Source: Bradyrhizobium sp. LHD-71
GTDB taxonomy: Bacteria; Pseudomonadota; Alphaproteobacteria; Rhizobiales; Xanthobacteraceae
Length of the DNA: 64,000 nt
Direction: 5' to 3'
Assembly: GCF_031157255.1 (NCBI RefSeq)
Contig: NZ_JAVIFX010000038.1
Location: 1-64,000 of the forward strand
Both the position numbers and the translations under genes were made by a program. Within the stretch, counting starts at the first letter, position 1. Each line of letters starts with the position of its first letter. Shown here piece by piece: positions 41,299 to 51,144 of this stretch. Below the pieces are notes generated by a model, which ran no database searches, was not told where the DNA came from, and was given only the letters and a program-made list of their open reading frames with translations.

Positions 41299-43176
41299 TC
41301 ACCGCACTGCGGCGGACTTCTGCCGGGCCTCTTGCGGCCGAAATTGCTCGCGCAGGACGCTTTCGAGCGCATCCTTGACGACCGGCTTGTTCAGCACCGG
41401 GCAGTCAGGAAAACGGGATCTGATGGTGTCCGACTCGTAGCCGGTGGTGAACACGATCGGAATTCCGCGCTTCTGCAGCGATTCCGCCAGATCGTAAGTC
41501 ATCTCACCATTGAGGTTGAGGTCGAGGACGGCGAGATCGATCGCCTGCGTTTCAACACCCTCGATCGCCTCGGAAAGACGGCCGTAAGGACCAATGACCT
41601 CGTAGCCGAACGACTTGAGCGATTCCTGCAGGTCGAGCGCGACCAGCATTTCGTCCTCGACAACCATCACCGACGGCACGGCTTGATTGGTGCGCCTCTC
41701 ACTCGGCAACGCCGCAGTCCTGGCCTTGGGTGGCTCGCTGCTGGCGAACGCGTCCCTCAAGGGGATGCGAATCAGGCAATCGAGTCCTTCCGGCTTCCAG
41801 TCGAAGTTGACCTTACCGCCCTGCTGCTGCTCGATGCCGGCAACGATGGCTGAGGTTCCAAACCCACGCCGCTGAGGCGGCGAGACGGCAGGGCCTCCGA
41901 GCTCCGTCCACTGAATGACGAGTTCCTGCCCGTCGAGATGCCAGTTGACGTTGAGCGATCCCGCATCGGTCGACAACGCGCCGTATTTGGCCGTGTTCGT
42001 CACAAGCTCATGCAGCGTCAACGCCAGCGTCTGCGCGGTGCTGGAATCCAAAAGGACATCCGGCCCTTCGACGGTGATCCTGGCATTATTGTCGAGGTTG
42101 AACGGCGCCAGCTCATCGCGCAGGAGACCGGCGAAATCCGCGCCTTCCCAGCGCGACTGCGACAGGATCGAATGCACGCGCGAGAGCGCCAGAATCCGCC
42201 CCTCCACCGCGGCGACGAATTCCTCCATCGTCTGTGCCCGCGTCAGCCGCACCAGCGCCTGAACCAGGGCCAGCGCATTCTTGGCCCGGTGGTCGACCTC
42301 CCGCGCGAGCAGCGACTGGCGATCCTCGTCCGCTTTGCGATCGGAAATATCGAGAATGACGCCACTGATCTGAGTGGTGCCGGCCCCCTCGTTCCTGGTC
42401 GAGGCGGCACTGCCGATACACCACCTGATCTTGCCGTCGGGCCTGCGGATTCTGAATTCGATGTGGTGAGCCTCGCCGCCTTGCATCAGCTGGCTCATCA
42501 CCTCATCGAGCTTCGGCCAGTCGTCGGGCTGGATCAGCGGCCGGGTGTTTACCATCGTCGGCGTGAATGTTGCCTGGTCGACGCCGAAGATGCGATGCAT
42601 GCCGGCGTCCCAATGGTATTTCTCCGAGGCGCTGTCCCAATGCCACGATCCCATCTGCGCCGCGGCCAACGCGAGGCTGCGCCGGCGTTCGCTCTCCAGG
42701 AGTCGCTGGGTCGAGGCCTCGAGCGCCGCGGTACGTTCGCGCACGCGCTGCTCGAGCTCGGAATTCAGCTGCTCGAGCTGCCGCGTCTTGCGATAGAGTT
42801 CGCTGAAGATCCTCACCTTGGCGCGCAATACTTCCGGCACGACCGGCACCGGCACGTAGTCGACGGCGCCCATCTCGTAGCCGCGCAGGCGATCGATGTC
42901 GGACAGATGGATCGCCGAGATGAAGATCATCGCGATCTTGCGGTAGCGCGGATGCTCGCGGATCATCGCCGCGAGCTCGAAGCCATCCAGCTCCGGCATG
43001 TTGACGTCGAGCAGAATGACGGCCACTTCCATCCGCAGCAGGCACTCCAGCGCCTCGCGGCCCGAGCGGGCCGTGACGAGGTTCTCGCCGAGCGGGCCGA
43101 GGATCGCCTCATAGCTCAGAAGCTTGCCCGGCTGATCGTCGACCAGCAGGATGTTGACCTTGTCGGCTTCCGTCAT
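41299..43176 (-). CDS. Hybrid sensor: REC-PAS-HWE histidine kinase-REC
   Basis: 625 residues from the ATG at 43176 (a longer frame to 43293 overlaps the kinase upstream). Receiver 1 (NILLVDDQPGKLL..ILLDVNMPELDGFE, residues ~8-125) is followed by a coiled coil (~130-170), a PAS domain (SWHWDSASEKYHWDAGMHRIFG and IRRPDGKIRWCIG), an HWE-type kinase (EVDHRAKNALALVQALVRLT with the histidine, and SRWEGADF with the W-E motif) and receiver 2 (VMVVEDEMLVALDLQESL..LAVLDLNLNGE). No membrane helix, so cytoplasmic. It lies 26 bases after the large HAMP kinase and is probably co-transcribed; its first receiver could accept phosphate from that kinase. Confidence 0.9.
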   Translation of the reverse strand: MTEADKVNILLVDDQPGKLLSYEAILGPLGENLVTARSGREALECLLRMEVAVILLDVNMPELDGFELAAMIREHPRYRKIAMIFISAIHLSDIDRLRGYEMGAVDYVPVPVVPEVLRAKVRIFSELYRKTRQLEQLNSELEQRVRERTAALEASTQRLLESERRRSLALAAAQMGSWHWDSASEKYHWDAGMHRIFGVDQATFTPTMVNTRPLIQPDDWPKLDEVMSQLMQGGEAHHIEFRIRRPDGKIRWCIGSAASTRNEGAGTTQISGVILDISDRKADEDRQSLLAREVDHRAKNALALVQALVRLTRAQTMEEFVAAVEGRILALSRVHSILSQSRWEGADFAGLLRDELAPFNLDNNARITVEGPDVLLDSSTAQTLALTLHELVTNTAKYGALSTDAGSLNVNWHLDGQELVIQWTELGGPAVSPPQRRGFGTSAIVAGIEQQQGGKVNFDWKPEGLDCLIRIPLRDAFASSEPPKARTAALPSERRTNQAVPSVMVVEDEMLVALDLQESLKSFGYEVIGPYGRLSEAIEGVETQAIDLAVLDLNLNGEMTYDLAESLQKRGIPIVFTTGYESDTIRSRFPDCPVLNKPVVKDALESVLREQFRPQEARQKSAAVR

Positions 43177-43202
43177 GGCCTGTCTTCCGCCATCGGGCCC
43201 CC

Positions 43203-46200
43203 TCAACGATGCAGCCACATGCGCAGCGCCGCCAGCAGCTGCTCGGTGTTGACGGGCTTGGCGAGATAGTCCGACGCGCCGGCGTCGAGACACTTTTCCC
43301 GGTCGCCCTTCATCGCCTTGGCCGTCAGTGCGACGATCGGCAGACGCCGAAACGCCTGGTTCTGCCGTATGGCCGTGATCGTCTGATAGCCGTCCATCTC
43401 TGGCATCATGATATCCATCAGCACGATGGCGACGTTCTCGGTCGCTTCCAGAAGCTCGATTGCTTCGCGGCCCGTCGTCGCAGTCAACACTTTCATGCCC
43501 CGCCGCTCGAGCACGCTGCTGAGCGCGAAGATATTGCGCGCATCATCGTCGACCAGCAGCACCGTGCGGCCGACAAGGTCTTCGTCGGAAGAATTCAGAC
43601 GTTCCAACATTTTTTGTTTTTCGGGTGGCAAATCCGTAACCACGCGGTGGAGAAACAATGACGTCTCGTCCAAGAGCCGCTCCGGCGACTCGACGCCCTT
43701 GACGACAATGCTCCGCGCCATCCTCGACAGCGTCGCATCCTCCTGCGCAGAGAGCTCCCTCCCCGTGAACACCACCACCGGCACGTCGGCCAGCGCCACA
43801 TCCGACCGCATCTCCTCGAGCACCTCGAAGCCGGACATATCGGGAAGCCTGAGGTCGAGCACGAGGCAATCGACCGGGTTGCTCCGCATCGCCGAAAGCG
43901 CACCTGCGCCGGTGTCCACCGCCTCGATCTCAATGTCGTCGTGTCCCAGCAACGCGGCGATGCTCATCCGCTCAGCCGGATTGTCCTCGACGATCAGCAG
44001 GCGTCGGCGCTTCTGCACCGAGTAGTCCCGGATGCGCTCGATCGCATCCTCCACCCCATCGCTCGTCGCCGGCTTGTTGATGAAGGAAAAAGCACCGCGC
44101 GCGAGCGCATGCTGCCGATCCTCGTCCAGGGTGACGACCTGCACCGGTATGTGCCGGGTCAGCGGATTCTGCTTGAGCTGGCTCAGCACAGTCCAGCCGA
44201 GCATGTCGGGCAGGAACACATCGAGCGACACCGCCGATGGCTGGAACTGTTTGGCAAGATGCAGCGCGTCGATGCCCTTGGTCGCGATGAGAACCTTGAA
44301 GCCCTTCTTGTGGGCGAGATCGGCGAGGATCTTTGCATAATGGACGTCATCCTCGACGATCAGGAGAATCTGGTCTCCCGCCTCGATCGCGTTACGATCG
44401 TCTGCGACCTGCTCGGCCGGCCTGTTCATGACATCGTTGGCATCGACGATGGGGCGCGAGCGCTTCGGCGCACGCTGCTGGTCCGCGACCTGCAGATCGG
44501 ATGCGCCCACATACTTCACGGGCAGATAGAGCGTGAAGGCGCTGCCCTGGCCGGGCGTGCTGCGCAGGTGGATTTCGCCCCCCAGGAGCGACGCCAGCTC
44601 GCGGCTGATGGCGAGACCAAGGCCAGTGCCACCGTACTTCCGGCTGGTCGAGGCATCGGCCTGCTGGAACGCCTCGAAGATAATCCGTTGCTTGTCGAGC
44701 GGAATGCCGATGCCCGAGTCCGAAACCTCGAACGCGATCGCGGCGCCCTCGTTGTCCAGCACGGGATGGCGAGCGTTCCAGCCGCCGGTCACCTGCGAAA
44801 CCGACAACTTGATCCCACCCTGGGCCGTGAACTTGAAAGCGTTCGACAACAGGTTTTTCAGCACCTGCTGAAGACGCTTGGAGTCCGTCGTCATGGTGCG
44901 GGCGACGCCGGGCCCGATGTTGACCTCGAACGACAGGCCGCGCGTATCGGCCTCATGGCGGAATGGCCGCGCAATCGATTCGAGCATGCCGCCGACCACG
45001 ATCTCTTCGGCATCGACGGTGACAGTGCCCGACTCGATCTTCGACAGGTCGAGAATGTCGGTGATCAGGTTCAGCAGGTCTGTTCCCGCTCCGTGGATCG
45101 TGCGCGCGAATTCGACCTGCTTGGCAGTCAGGTTGCCCTCAGGATTATCGGTGAGCTGCTGACCGAGGATCAGGATGCTGTTCAGCGGCGTCCGCAGCTC
45201 GTGGCTCATGTTGGCGAGGAACTCAGACTTGTACTTCGAGGTCAGCGCAAGCTCGCTGGCCTTTTCTTCCAGCTCGCCGCGCGCCTGCTCGATTTCCTGG
45301 TTCTTGCGCTCGACCTCGACATTGCGCTCGGCAAGCTGCTGCGCCTTCTGCTCGAGCTGATCGTTGGTGTCCTGCAATTCGCGCTTCTGCGCCTGCAGCT
45401 CCTGCGCCAGGTTTTGCGACTGCTTGAGCAGCGCCTCGGTCTGCATCGTGACTTCGATCGAGTTCAGGACGATGCCGATCGAGGACGTGAGCTGCTCGAG
45501 GAAGGTGATCTGCAACGGCGTGAAGGCCTTGACCGACGCAAGCTCGATCACTGCCTTGAGCCGGTTTTCGAACACCACCGGCAGCACCACCACGTTCTGC
45601 GGGACCACCTTGAACAGCGCGGAGCCGATCGGCACGGCGTAAGCCGGCAACTCTTCGATCAGCACGCGACGCCTGTCGCGGGCACACTGGCCGACGAGAC
45701 CCTGGCCGAGCCTGATCCTTTCGGGATGCCCGAGTCCACCGTCGTCGGCGTGCGCGGACATCAACCTGAGCGTCTGCGCGTCGTCGCCTTCCATCTGGTA
45801 GATCACACCGAGCTGCGCCTCGACCAGCTCGGTCATCTCGTTCAACAACAGGCGGCCGACCGTCGTCAGATCGCGCTGGCCCTGCAGCATGCTGGTGACG
45901 CGCGCGAGGTTGGTCTTCAGCCAGTCCTGTTCGGTGTTGCGTTCGGTGGTCAGCCGAAGGTTGCCAATCATCGTATTGATGTTGTCCTTCAGCTCGGCCA
46001 CCTCGCCCCGCGCGTTGACCTGAATCGACCGCGTCATGTCGCCCTTGGTCACCGCGGTCGCGACCTCGGCAATGGCGCGCACCTGGTTGGTCAGGTTTGC
46101 CGCGAGCAGGTTCACGTTGCCAGTAAGGTCCTTCCAGGTGCCGGCGGCGCCCGGCACCATGGCCTGGCCGCCGAGCCGGCCCTCCACGCCGACCTCGCGC

Positions 46201-48953
46201 GCCACGGTGGTCACCTGCGCGGCGAAGGTCGCGAGCGTGCCGGTCATGTTGTTGATGGTGTCGGCAAGAGCTGCGACCTCGCCCTTTGACTTCACAGTCA
46301 GGCTCTGCTTCAGGTCGCCGTCGGCGACGGCGGTCACGACCTTGACAATGCCGCGCACCTGTTCGGTCAGGTTGGCGGCCATGAAGTTGACGGTGTCGGT
46401 CAGGTCCTTCCATGTGCCGGCGACGCCTGGCACCTGGGCCTGGCCGCCGAGCTTGCCTTCCGTTCCGACTTCGCGCGCGACGCGCGTGACTTCCGAGGCG
46501 AAGCCGTTCAGCTGATCGACCATCGTGTTGATGGTGTTCTTCAGCTCCAGAATTTCGCCCTTCACGTCCACCGTGATCTTGCGCGACAGGTCGCCGCGCG
46601 CCACCGCTGTCGTCACCTCGGCGATGTTGCGAACCTGCGTCGTCAGGTTCGCCGCCAGCAGGTTGACGTTGTCGGTCAGGTCCTTCCAGGTGCCGGCGGC
46701 GCCCGGCACCACTGCCTGGCCGCCGAGCCGGCCGTCGGTACCGACTTCGCGCGCCACGCGCGTCACTTCGGCTGCGAACGAGCGAAGCTGTTCCGTCGTC
46801 GTGTTCAGCGTCTCCTTCAAAAGCAGCAGTTCGCCGCGCACGTCGACCGTAATCTTCTTGGACAGGTCGCCGCCGGCGATCCCCGTCACGACTTCGGCGA
46901 TGTTGCGGACCTGCGCGGTCAGGTTCGACGCCATGAAATTGACGTTGTCGGTGAGGTCCTTCCAGGTGCCGGCGACGCCCGGCACCTGAGCCTGACCGCC
47001 GAGCTTGCCTTCGGTGCCGACCTCGCGCGCCACACGTGTCACCTCGCCGGCGAATGCGTTGAGCTGATCCACCATCGTGTTGATGGTGTTTTTCAGCTCC
47101 AGGATTTCGCCGCGCACGTCGACGGTGATCTTGCGCGACAGGTCGCCCTGCGCCACCGCCGTCGTCACCTCGGCGATGTTACGCACCTGATTGGTCAGGT
47201 TCGACGCCATCGAGTTGACGTTGTCGGTAAGATCCTTCCAGGTGCCGGCGACGCCCGACACCTGCGCCTGACCGCCGAGCTTGCCTTCGGTGCCAACCTC
47301 GCGCGCCACGCGCGTCACCTCGCCGGCAAAGCCGTTCAGCTGATCGACCATCGTGTTGATGGTGTTCTTCAGCTCCAGGATCTCGCCGCGCACGTCCACG
47401 GTAATCTTGCGTGACAGGTCGCCCTGCGCCACCGCCGTCGTCACCTCGGCGATGTTGCGGACCTGACCCGTCAGGTTCGACGCCATCGAGTTGACGTTGT
47501 CGGTGAGGTCCTTCCAGGTGCCGGCGACGCCCGACACCTGCGCCTGGCCGCCGAGCTTGCCTTCGGTGCCGACCTCGCGCGCCACGCGCGTCACTTCGCC
47601 GGCAAATGCGTTGAGCTGGTCGACCATCGTGTTGATGGTTTCCTTCAACTGCAAGATTTCGCCAGAGACGTTCACCGTGATCTTCTTGGACAGGTCGCCT
47701 CCCGCGATGGCGGTCGCGACGTCGGCGATATTGCGAACCTGCGCGGTCAGGTTGCTCGCCATGAAGTTGACGTTGTCGGTGAGATCCTTCCACGTGCCGG
47801 CAACGCCCGACACCTGCGCCTGGCCGCCGAGCTTGCCTTCGGTGCCGACTTCGCGCGCCACACGCGTCACCTCCGACGCGAACGCGTTCAGCTGGTCCAC
47901 CATGGTGTTGATGGTATCCTTGAGCTCGGCAATTTCGCCGCGCACATCAACGGTGATCTTGCGCGACAGGTCGCCGCGCGCCACAGCGGTGGTCACCTGC
48001 GCAATGTTGCGCACCTGCGCGGTCAGATTGCCGCACATGGCGTTGACCGAGTCGGTCAGGTCCTTCCACGTCCCGGCGACGCCGGGCACCACCGCCTGGC
48101 CGCCGAGCCGGCCGTCGGTGCCGACTTCGCGCGCCACACGCGTCACCTCCGACGCGAACGAACGCAGCTGATCAACCATCGTATTGATGGCTTCCTTGAG
48201 CTGGAGGATTTCGCCGCGCACGTCGACGGTGATCTTTTTCGACAGGTCGCCGTTGGCGACCGCGATCGTCACCTCGGCGATGTTTCTGACCTGCCCGGTC
48301 AGGTTGTTGGCCATCGAGTTGACGCTCTCGGTGAGATCGCGCCAGACGCCCGTCACCTCAGAGACCTGTGCCTGACCGCCGAGCTTGCCCTCGGTGCCGA
48401 CCTCACGCGCCACGCGCGTCACTTCCGAGGTGAACACGCCCAGTTGCTTGATCATCGTGTTGACGATGTTGGCCGAGCGCAGGAACTCGCCCTTCAGCGG
48501 CCGACCATCGACGTCGAGCGGCACCGTCTGCAGCAGGTCGCCGCGCGCCACCGCGGTCACGGCCCGGGTCACCTCGGTGGTCGGCCAGAGCAGGTCGTCG
48601 ATCAGGCCGTTGACCGAGACCTCCATGTCACCCCACGAGCCGCCGGCGAGCCCGAACTTGACGCGCTGCCGGGTCTTGCCCTCGCGGCCGACCGACTGGC
48701 CGACACGGCGAAGCTGGTCCGCCATCTGCTGGTTGGCTGCGGCGATGTCGTTGAAGACGTCGGCTATCTTTCCCTCAAGCCCTGCATCAGCGCTGTTCAT
48801 CCGAACTGAAAAATCGCCATTCTTCATGGCCTGCAGGGCATGAAGAAGCGCCGGCAGCGGATAGGTCTCCGCCCCGGCATCGCGCCGCACACCGCGACCG
48901 TTTGCTGAAGCCTTCGCGCTTGGTGAAGCCTTCGAGGCGGTGGAATTCGGCAT
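43203..48953 (-). CDS. Soluble hybrid histidine kinase with nine tandem HAMP-type repeats and three receivers
   Basis: 1916 residues with no membrane helix. A divergent N-terminal HAMP pair (~25-170) precedes nine near-identical 92-residue repeats (about 173-1000), each containing [31 protein letters not shown] and [16 protein letters not shown]. Then come a GAF domain (~1010-1160), a coiled coil, HisKA ([17 protein letters not shown], ~1245), HATPase ([30 protein letters not shown]) and three receivers ([48 protein letters not shown]). The layout is that of group III (Nik1/Os-1-like) kinases known from fungi, where HAMP arrays sense osmotic or fungicide signals. GAGGA lies before the ATG. 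Output is unclear; the HWE hybrid kinase downstream is a likely partner. Confidence 0.93.
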   Translation of the reverse strand: MPNSTASKASPSAKASANGRGVRRDAGAETYPLPALLHALQAMKNGDFSVRMNSADAGLEGKIADVFNDIAAANQQMADQLRRVGQSVGREGKTRQRVKFGLAGGSWGDMEVSVNGLIDDLLWPTTEVTRAVTAVARGDLLQTVPLDVDGRPLKGEFLRSANIVNTMIKQLGVFTSEVTRVAREVGTEGKLGGQAQVSEVTGVWRDLTESVNSMANNLTGQVRNIAEVTIAVANGDLSKKITVDVRGEILQLKEAINTMVDQLRSFASEVTRVAREVGTDGRLGGQAVVPGVAGTWKDLTDSVNAMCGNLTAQVRNIAQVTTAVARGDLSRKITVDVRGEIAELKDTINTMVDQLNAFASEVTRVAREVGTEGKLGGQAQVSGVAGTWKDLTDNVNFMASNLTAQVRNIADVATAIAGGDLSKKITVNVSGEILQLKETINTMVDQLNAFAGEVTRVAREVGTEGKLGGQAQVSGVAGTWKDLTDNVNSMASNLTGQVRNIAEVTTAVAQGDLSRKITVDVRGEILELKNTINTMVDQLNGFAGEVTRVAREVGTEGKLGGQAQVSGVAGTWKDLTDNVNSMASNLTNQVRNIAEVTTAVAQGDLSRKITVDVRGEILELKNTINTMVDQLNAFAGEVTRVAREVGTEGKLGGQAQVPGVAGTWKDLTDNVNFMASNLTAQVRNIAEVVTGIAGGDLSKKITVDVRGELLLLKETLNTTTEQLRSFAAEVTRVAREVGTDGRLGGQAVVPGAAGTWKDLTDNVNLLAANLTTQVRNIAEVTTAVARGDLSRKITVDVKGEILELKNTINTMVDQLNGFASEVTRVAREVGTEGKLGGQAQVPGVAGTWKDLTDTVNFMAANLTEQVRGIVKVVTAVADGDLKQSLTVKSKGEVAALADTINNMTGTLATFAAQVTTVAREVGVEGRLGGQAMVPGAAGTWKDLTGNVNLLAANLTNQVRAIAEVATAVTKGDMTRSIQVNARGEVAELKDNINTMIGNLRLTTERNTEQDWLKTNLARVTSMLQGQRDLTTVGRLLLNEMTELVEAQLGVIYQMEGDDAQTLRLMSAHADDGGLGHPERIRLGQGLVGQCARDRRRVLIEELPAYAVPIGSALFKVVPQNVVVLPVVFENRLKAVIELASVKAFTPLQITFLEQLTSSIGIVLNSIEVTMQTEALLKQSQNLAQELQAQKRELQDTNDQLEQKAQQLAERNVEVERKNQEIEQARGELEEKASELALTSKYKSEFLANMSHELRTPLNSILILGQQLTDNPEGNLTAKQVEFARTIHGAGTDLLNLITDILDLSKIESGTVTVDAEEIVVGGMLESIARPFRHEADTRGLSFEVNIGPGVARTMTTDSKRLQQVLKNLLSNAFKFTAQGGIKLSVSQVTGGWNARHPVLDNEGAAIAFEVSDSGIGIPLDKQRIIFEAFQQADASTSRKYGGTGLGLAISRELASLLGGEIHLRSTPGQGSAFTLYLPVKYVGASDLQVADQQRAPKRSRPIVDANDVMNRPAEQVADDRNAIEAGDQILLIVEDDVHYAKILADLAHKKGFKVLIATKGIDALHLAKQFQPSAVSLDVFLPDMLGWTVLSQLKQNPLTRHIPVQVVTLDEDRQHALARGAFSFINKPATSDGVEDAIERIRDYSVQKRRRLLIVEDNPAERMSIAALLGHDDIEIEAVDTGAGALSAMRSNPVDCLVLDLRLPDMSGFEVLEEMRSDVALADVPVVVFTGRELSAQEDATLSRMARSIVVKGVESPERLLDETSLFLHRVVTDLPPEKQKMLERLNSSDEDLVGRTVLLVDDDARNIFALSSVLERRGMKVLTATTGREAIELLEATENVAIVLMDIMMPEMDGYQTITAIRQNQAFRRLPIVALTAKAMKGDREKCLDAGASDYLAKPVNTEQLLAALRMWLHR
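45953..48436 (-). repeat. Nine-copy 276-bp tandem repeat inside the HAMP kinase gene
   Basis: Nine in-frame units of 92 codons. Copies 4 and 5 differ in only two residues (TGQ/TNQ and the last Gly/Ala), so their DNA is nearly identical. Copies 8 and 9 at the 3' end are the most diverged. Tandem homology of this kind can expand or contract by recombination, so copy number may differ among strains and be mis-assembled from short reads. Confidence 0.9.
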
Positions 48954-49311
48954 GGCGGATCCTCAAACGGTGATGCAACGCGGCGAACGTCCCTCGCGTC
49001 CGCTCTCGTTCGGTCAGCTGTCGAATTTTGACTGGCGCCGCCTTCCGATCTGGACGCTCCCGATCGACATTGCTGCATCCGATGCGGAACTTCAAATCGG
49101 CATTGAGAGTGCCCCGCCCCCGAAATTCGCCCGATCGTGCGGCACGTTCTCAAGCGAACTTCGGAAGCAAGGGCCGCCAGGCGAGTCAGGGAACAACTCC
49201 TCTAAAGTCGGCTGTGGGCGATCAGAAAAGGGGCCAAAACATGGCTTGAACGCACTGGTTGCGCTTTGGTTCCGCCGCAAGAATAATAAGGAAATCCGGG
49301 CGTTGCGGGGA
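48954..49311. other. Upstream region of the HAMP kinase, no gene seen
   Basis: About 360 bases hold the ribosome-binding site of the kinase, presumably its promoter, and one palindromic element (49111-49173). I see no supported gene; the plus-strand frame at 48940-49365 is an antisense artefact of this region. Confidence 0.5.
49111..49173. repeat. Palindromic element of the GAAGTTCGC family
   Basis: Left arm GCCCCGCCCCCGAAATTCGC (49111-49130) and right arm GCGAACTTCGGAAGCAAGGG (49153-49172) are imperfect inverses around a loop containing GTGCGGCACGTTCTCAA. Loop and right arm match the first unit of the insertion at 10895 (CGCGGCACATTCCCGT then GCGAACTTCGGAAA). Confidence 0.65.
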
Positions 49312-49503
49312 TCAGGGCCGGTCCGCTTTTCGCTTTGCAGCGATCCCAGATGTCTGATCGTCTGACGTGTCGAAGCTGTTCGCCTTCGCGTCGAAGTTGT
49401 CCGCCAAGTGCCGCAGTCGTTCCGCAGCGACCTCGTCCTGCGTGACACTGACCATTTTGCGCAGCGTCGTTGCCTGACGCTTGAAGTAATCCCTGCCGAT
49501 CAT
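49312..49503 (-). CDS. Small hypothetical protein
   Basis: 63 residues, MIGRDYFKRQATTLRKMVSV then TQDEVAAERLRHLADNFDAKANSFD. It is charged and helical, resembling small Bradyrhizobium-type proteins of unknown function. An EcfG-like promoter motif (GGAAC-N17-GTC) lies about 56-80 bases upstream, which supports real expression. The ribosome-binding site is weak. No function assigned. Confidence 0.5.
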   Translation of the reverse strand: MIGRDYFKRQATTLRKMVSVTQDEVAAERLRHLADNFDAKANSFDTSDDQTSGIAAKRKADRP

Positions 49504-49558
49504 CCCAACGACCCGTGCCCCCAGGCCTCTGAACTCTACTCAAGTGCTTGATCGATAT

Positions 49559-49583
49559 GACGCTCCTGACGGCCATTCGTTCC
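49559..49583 (-). promoter_or_regulatory. EcfG-like promoter of the small protein gene
   Basis: On the minus strand GGAAC (49583-49579) is followed after 17 bases by GTC with a preceding C, one mismatch from the EcfG (general stress sigma factor) pattern GGAAC-N16-CGTT. Confidence 0.3.
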
Positions 49584-49699
49584 AAACCGGATGTGCAAAA
49601 GTAGACTCAAGGCCTGTTACCCAGGGAACAGCGGGCCAAGCCGACCGGTGGCAAGGTGCATGCATCGATGCGTTGACGTCCCACAACGCCGATGACTGG

Positions 49700-49737
49700 G
49701 CCGCCGGAGCGATCCGCTTCGGCGGCTCATTTTGTTT
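49700..49737 (+). terminator. Strong Rho-independent terminator with no known gene upstream
   Basis: A 12-bp stem (49700-49711 with 49715-49726, one G-T wobble) with loop ATC is followed by TCATTTTGTTT on the plus strand. The minus strand has no T-run after the stem, so the terminator points rightwards. No plus-strand gene is recognised in the preceding 700 bases, so it may end a small RNA. Confidence 0.6.
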
Positions 49738-49800
49738 GGCGATGGCGAGAGTGACTGAGCAGTGAGCAGTCTGAAGGGCTTCACGCTCGCCATTCGTCCC

Positions 49801-51144
49801 TCACCGCTCGCGGAACGTCCGCGAAATCTGATCGGTGAGCGGCTTCAAGAGATAGCTCAGGATCGTGCGTTCACGGGTCTGCAGGTGAAGCTCGGCCGGC
49901 AGTCCGGATATGATGCGCTGGTCGGGAAGCTTTTCCATTTCGCCGGACTTCAGTTCGACGCGGGCGCGGAAATACGGGGCCGCCTGCTGCCGCTGATCCT
50001 GCTCGAGATCGGCGGAAACGAAGATCACCCGTCCGACAAGCTCAGGCGTGCTGCGCTGATCGAACGACGAAAACCGGATCAAGGCATCCTGGCCAACGCT
50101 GACCTGGTCGATGAAAGCGGGCTCGATCCGGCTTTCGACCAGCAGCTTTTCGTTTTCGGGGACGATCTGCATCACGGTCTCGCCCGGCGCGACGACGCCG
50201 CCGATCGTGAAGACGCTCATCTGATGAATCGTGCCGGTGATCGGCGCTCGAATTTCGATCCGCTGCAGCTTGGCCTCGGCCGCCAGCCGCCGCTCCTGCA
50301 GATCGGCGATCTTTTCGGACGCGTCGCGCAGATCGCGCGTCACCTCGTTCAGGCGTTCCTTGCCGACTTGCGCGATCTGTACGTTGATCTCGCTGATGCG
50401 GCCCCGCGCCCGCGCGACCTCCGCCTTGAGCTCGCCTGCACGCCCGTCGAGCTGCGCAAGATTGAGCCGCTGCGGATTGATGCGTGAGAGCTGGGTCAGG
50501 CCCTGCTTCAGCAATGCTTCCAGTCCGACCAGCTCATCGCGCACCACGGCGGCCTGGGCCTCGACCGCCTTCTGCTGCGCCGTCAGGCCTTCGATTTCCT
50601 GCCCGATCTGATCGATGCGCTCGCGAAGCTGCGAGATTTCACCGTCACGGGCGCGCTTTCTCGCGGCAAACAGCTCTTTTTCGATGCTGATGATGCCCGC
50701 AGAGTCCGTATCGATGCCGGCATCAACCGGCGGCGGCGGAAAGTCGATAACTGGCGCGTCGTCACGTTCGGCGATGAGACGCGCGGCGCGAACCTGCTGG
50801 CCATAGAGCTGCACCATGACCACGCCGCGTTCCGCGCGCGCCTGCGTTTCATTCATCCGCACCAGAAGATCGCCGACCGAGACCTTCTGACCGTTGTGCA
50901 CGAGAATGGCGGCCACGCTGCCGCCGTCCTGATGCTGGATGCGGCGGATATTGCCTTCGACCACCATGTTGCCGGGCGCGATCACCGCGCCGCGAATTTC
51001 GACGGCCGCCGCATAGCCGAGAATGCCGATCAGAAAAATCGCGGTGACGAGGTAGCCTGCAATCAGCCGCCGCCCGAGCTCGTGGCCGATCTTTGCGTCC
51101 TGCGCCTGCACCGCCGCCATCTCCGGCGTCATCCGCGCGGTCAT
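49801..51144 (-). CDS. Type I secretion membrane fusion protein (HlyD/PrtE family), second system
   Basis: 447 residues: an N-terminal helix (RLIAGYLVTAIFLIGILGYAAAVEIRGAV), the lipoyl half motif IQHQDGGSVAAILVHNGQKVSVGDLLVRMN, a long coiled coil with LTAQQKAVEAQAAVVRDELVGLEALL, the second half motif IRAPITGTIHQMSVFTIGGVVAPGETVMQIVP and a HlyD barrel. Its ATG overlaps the ABC gene stop by four bases (ATGA). It is diverged from the first system's MFP, and no RTX substrate gene is adjacent, so the cargo is encoded elsewhere. Confidence 0.92.
   Translation of the reverse strand: MTARMTPEMAAVQAQDAKIGHELGRRLIAGYLVTAIFLIGILGYAAAVEIRGAVIAPGNMVVEGNIRRIQHQDGGSVAAILVHNGQKVSVGDLLVRMNETQARAERGVVMVQLYGQQVRAARLIAERDDAPVIDFPPPPVDAGIDTDSAGIISIEKELFAARKRARDGEISQLRERIDQIGQEIEGLTAQQKAVEAQAAVVRDELVGLEALLKQGLTQLSRINPQRLNLAQLDGRAGELKAEVARARGRISEINVQIAQVGKERLNEVTRDLRDASEKIADLQERRLAAEAKLQRIEIRAPITGTIHQMSVFTIGGVVAPGETVMQIVPENEKLLVESRIEPAFIDQVSVGQDALIRFSSFDQRSTPELVGRVIFVSADLEQDQRQQAAPYFRARVELKSGEMEKLPDQRIISGLPAELHLQTRERTILSYLLKPLTDQISRTFRER

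Noticed and set aside
43941-46289. Long plus-strand frame opposite the HAMP kinase
   Set aside because: It mirrors the kinase and its repeats in antisense, with no recognisable fold.
45953-48436. CRISPR-like periodic repeat
   Set aside because: The 276-bp period is coding, in frame and encodes HAMP units.
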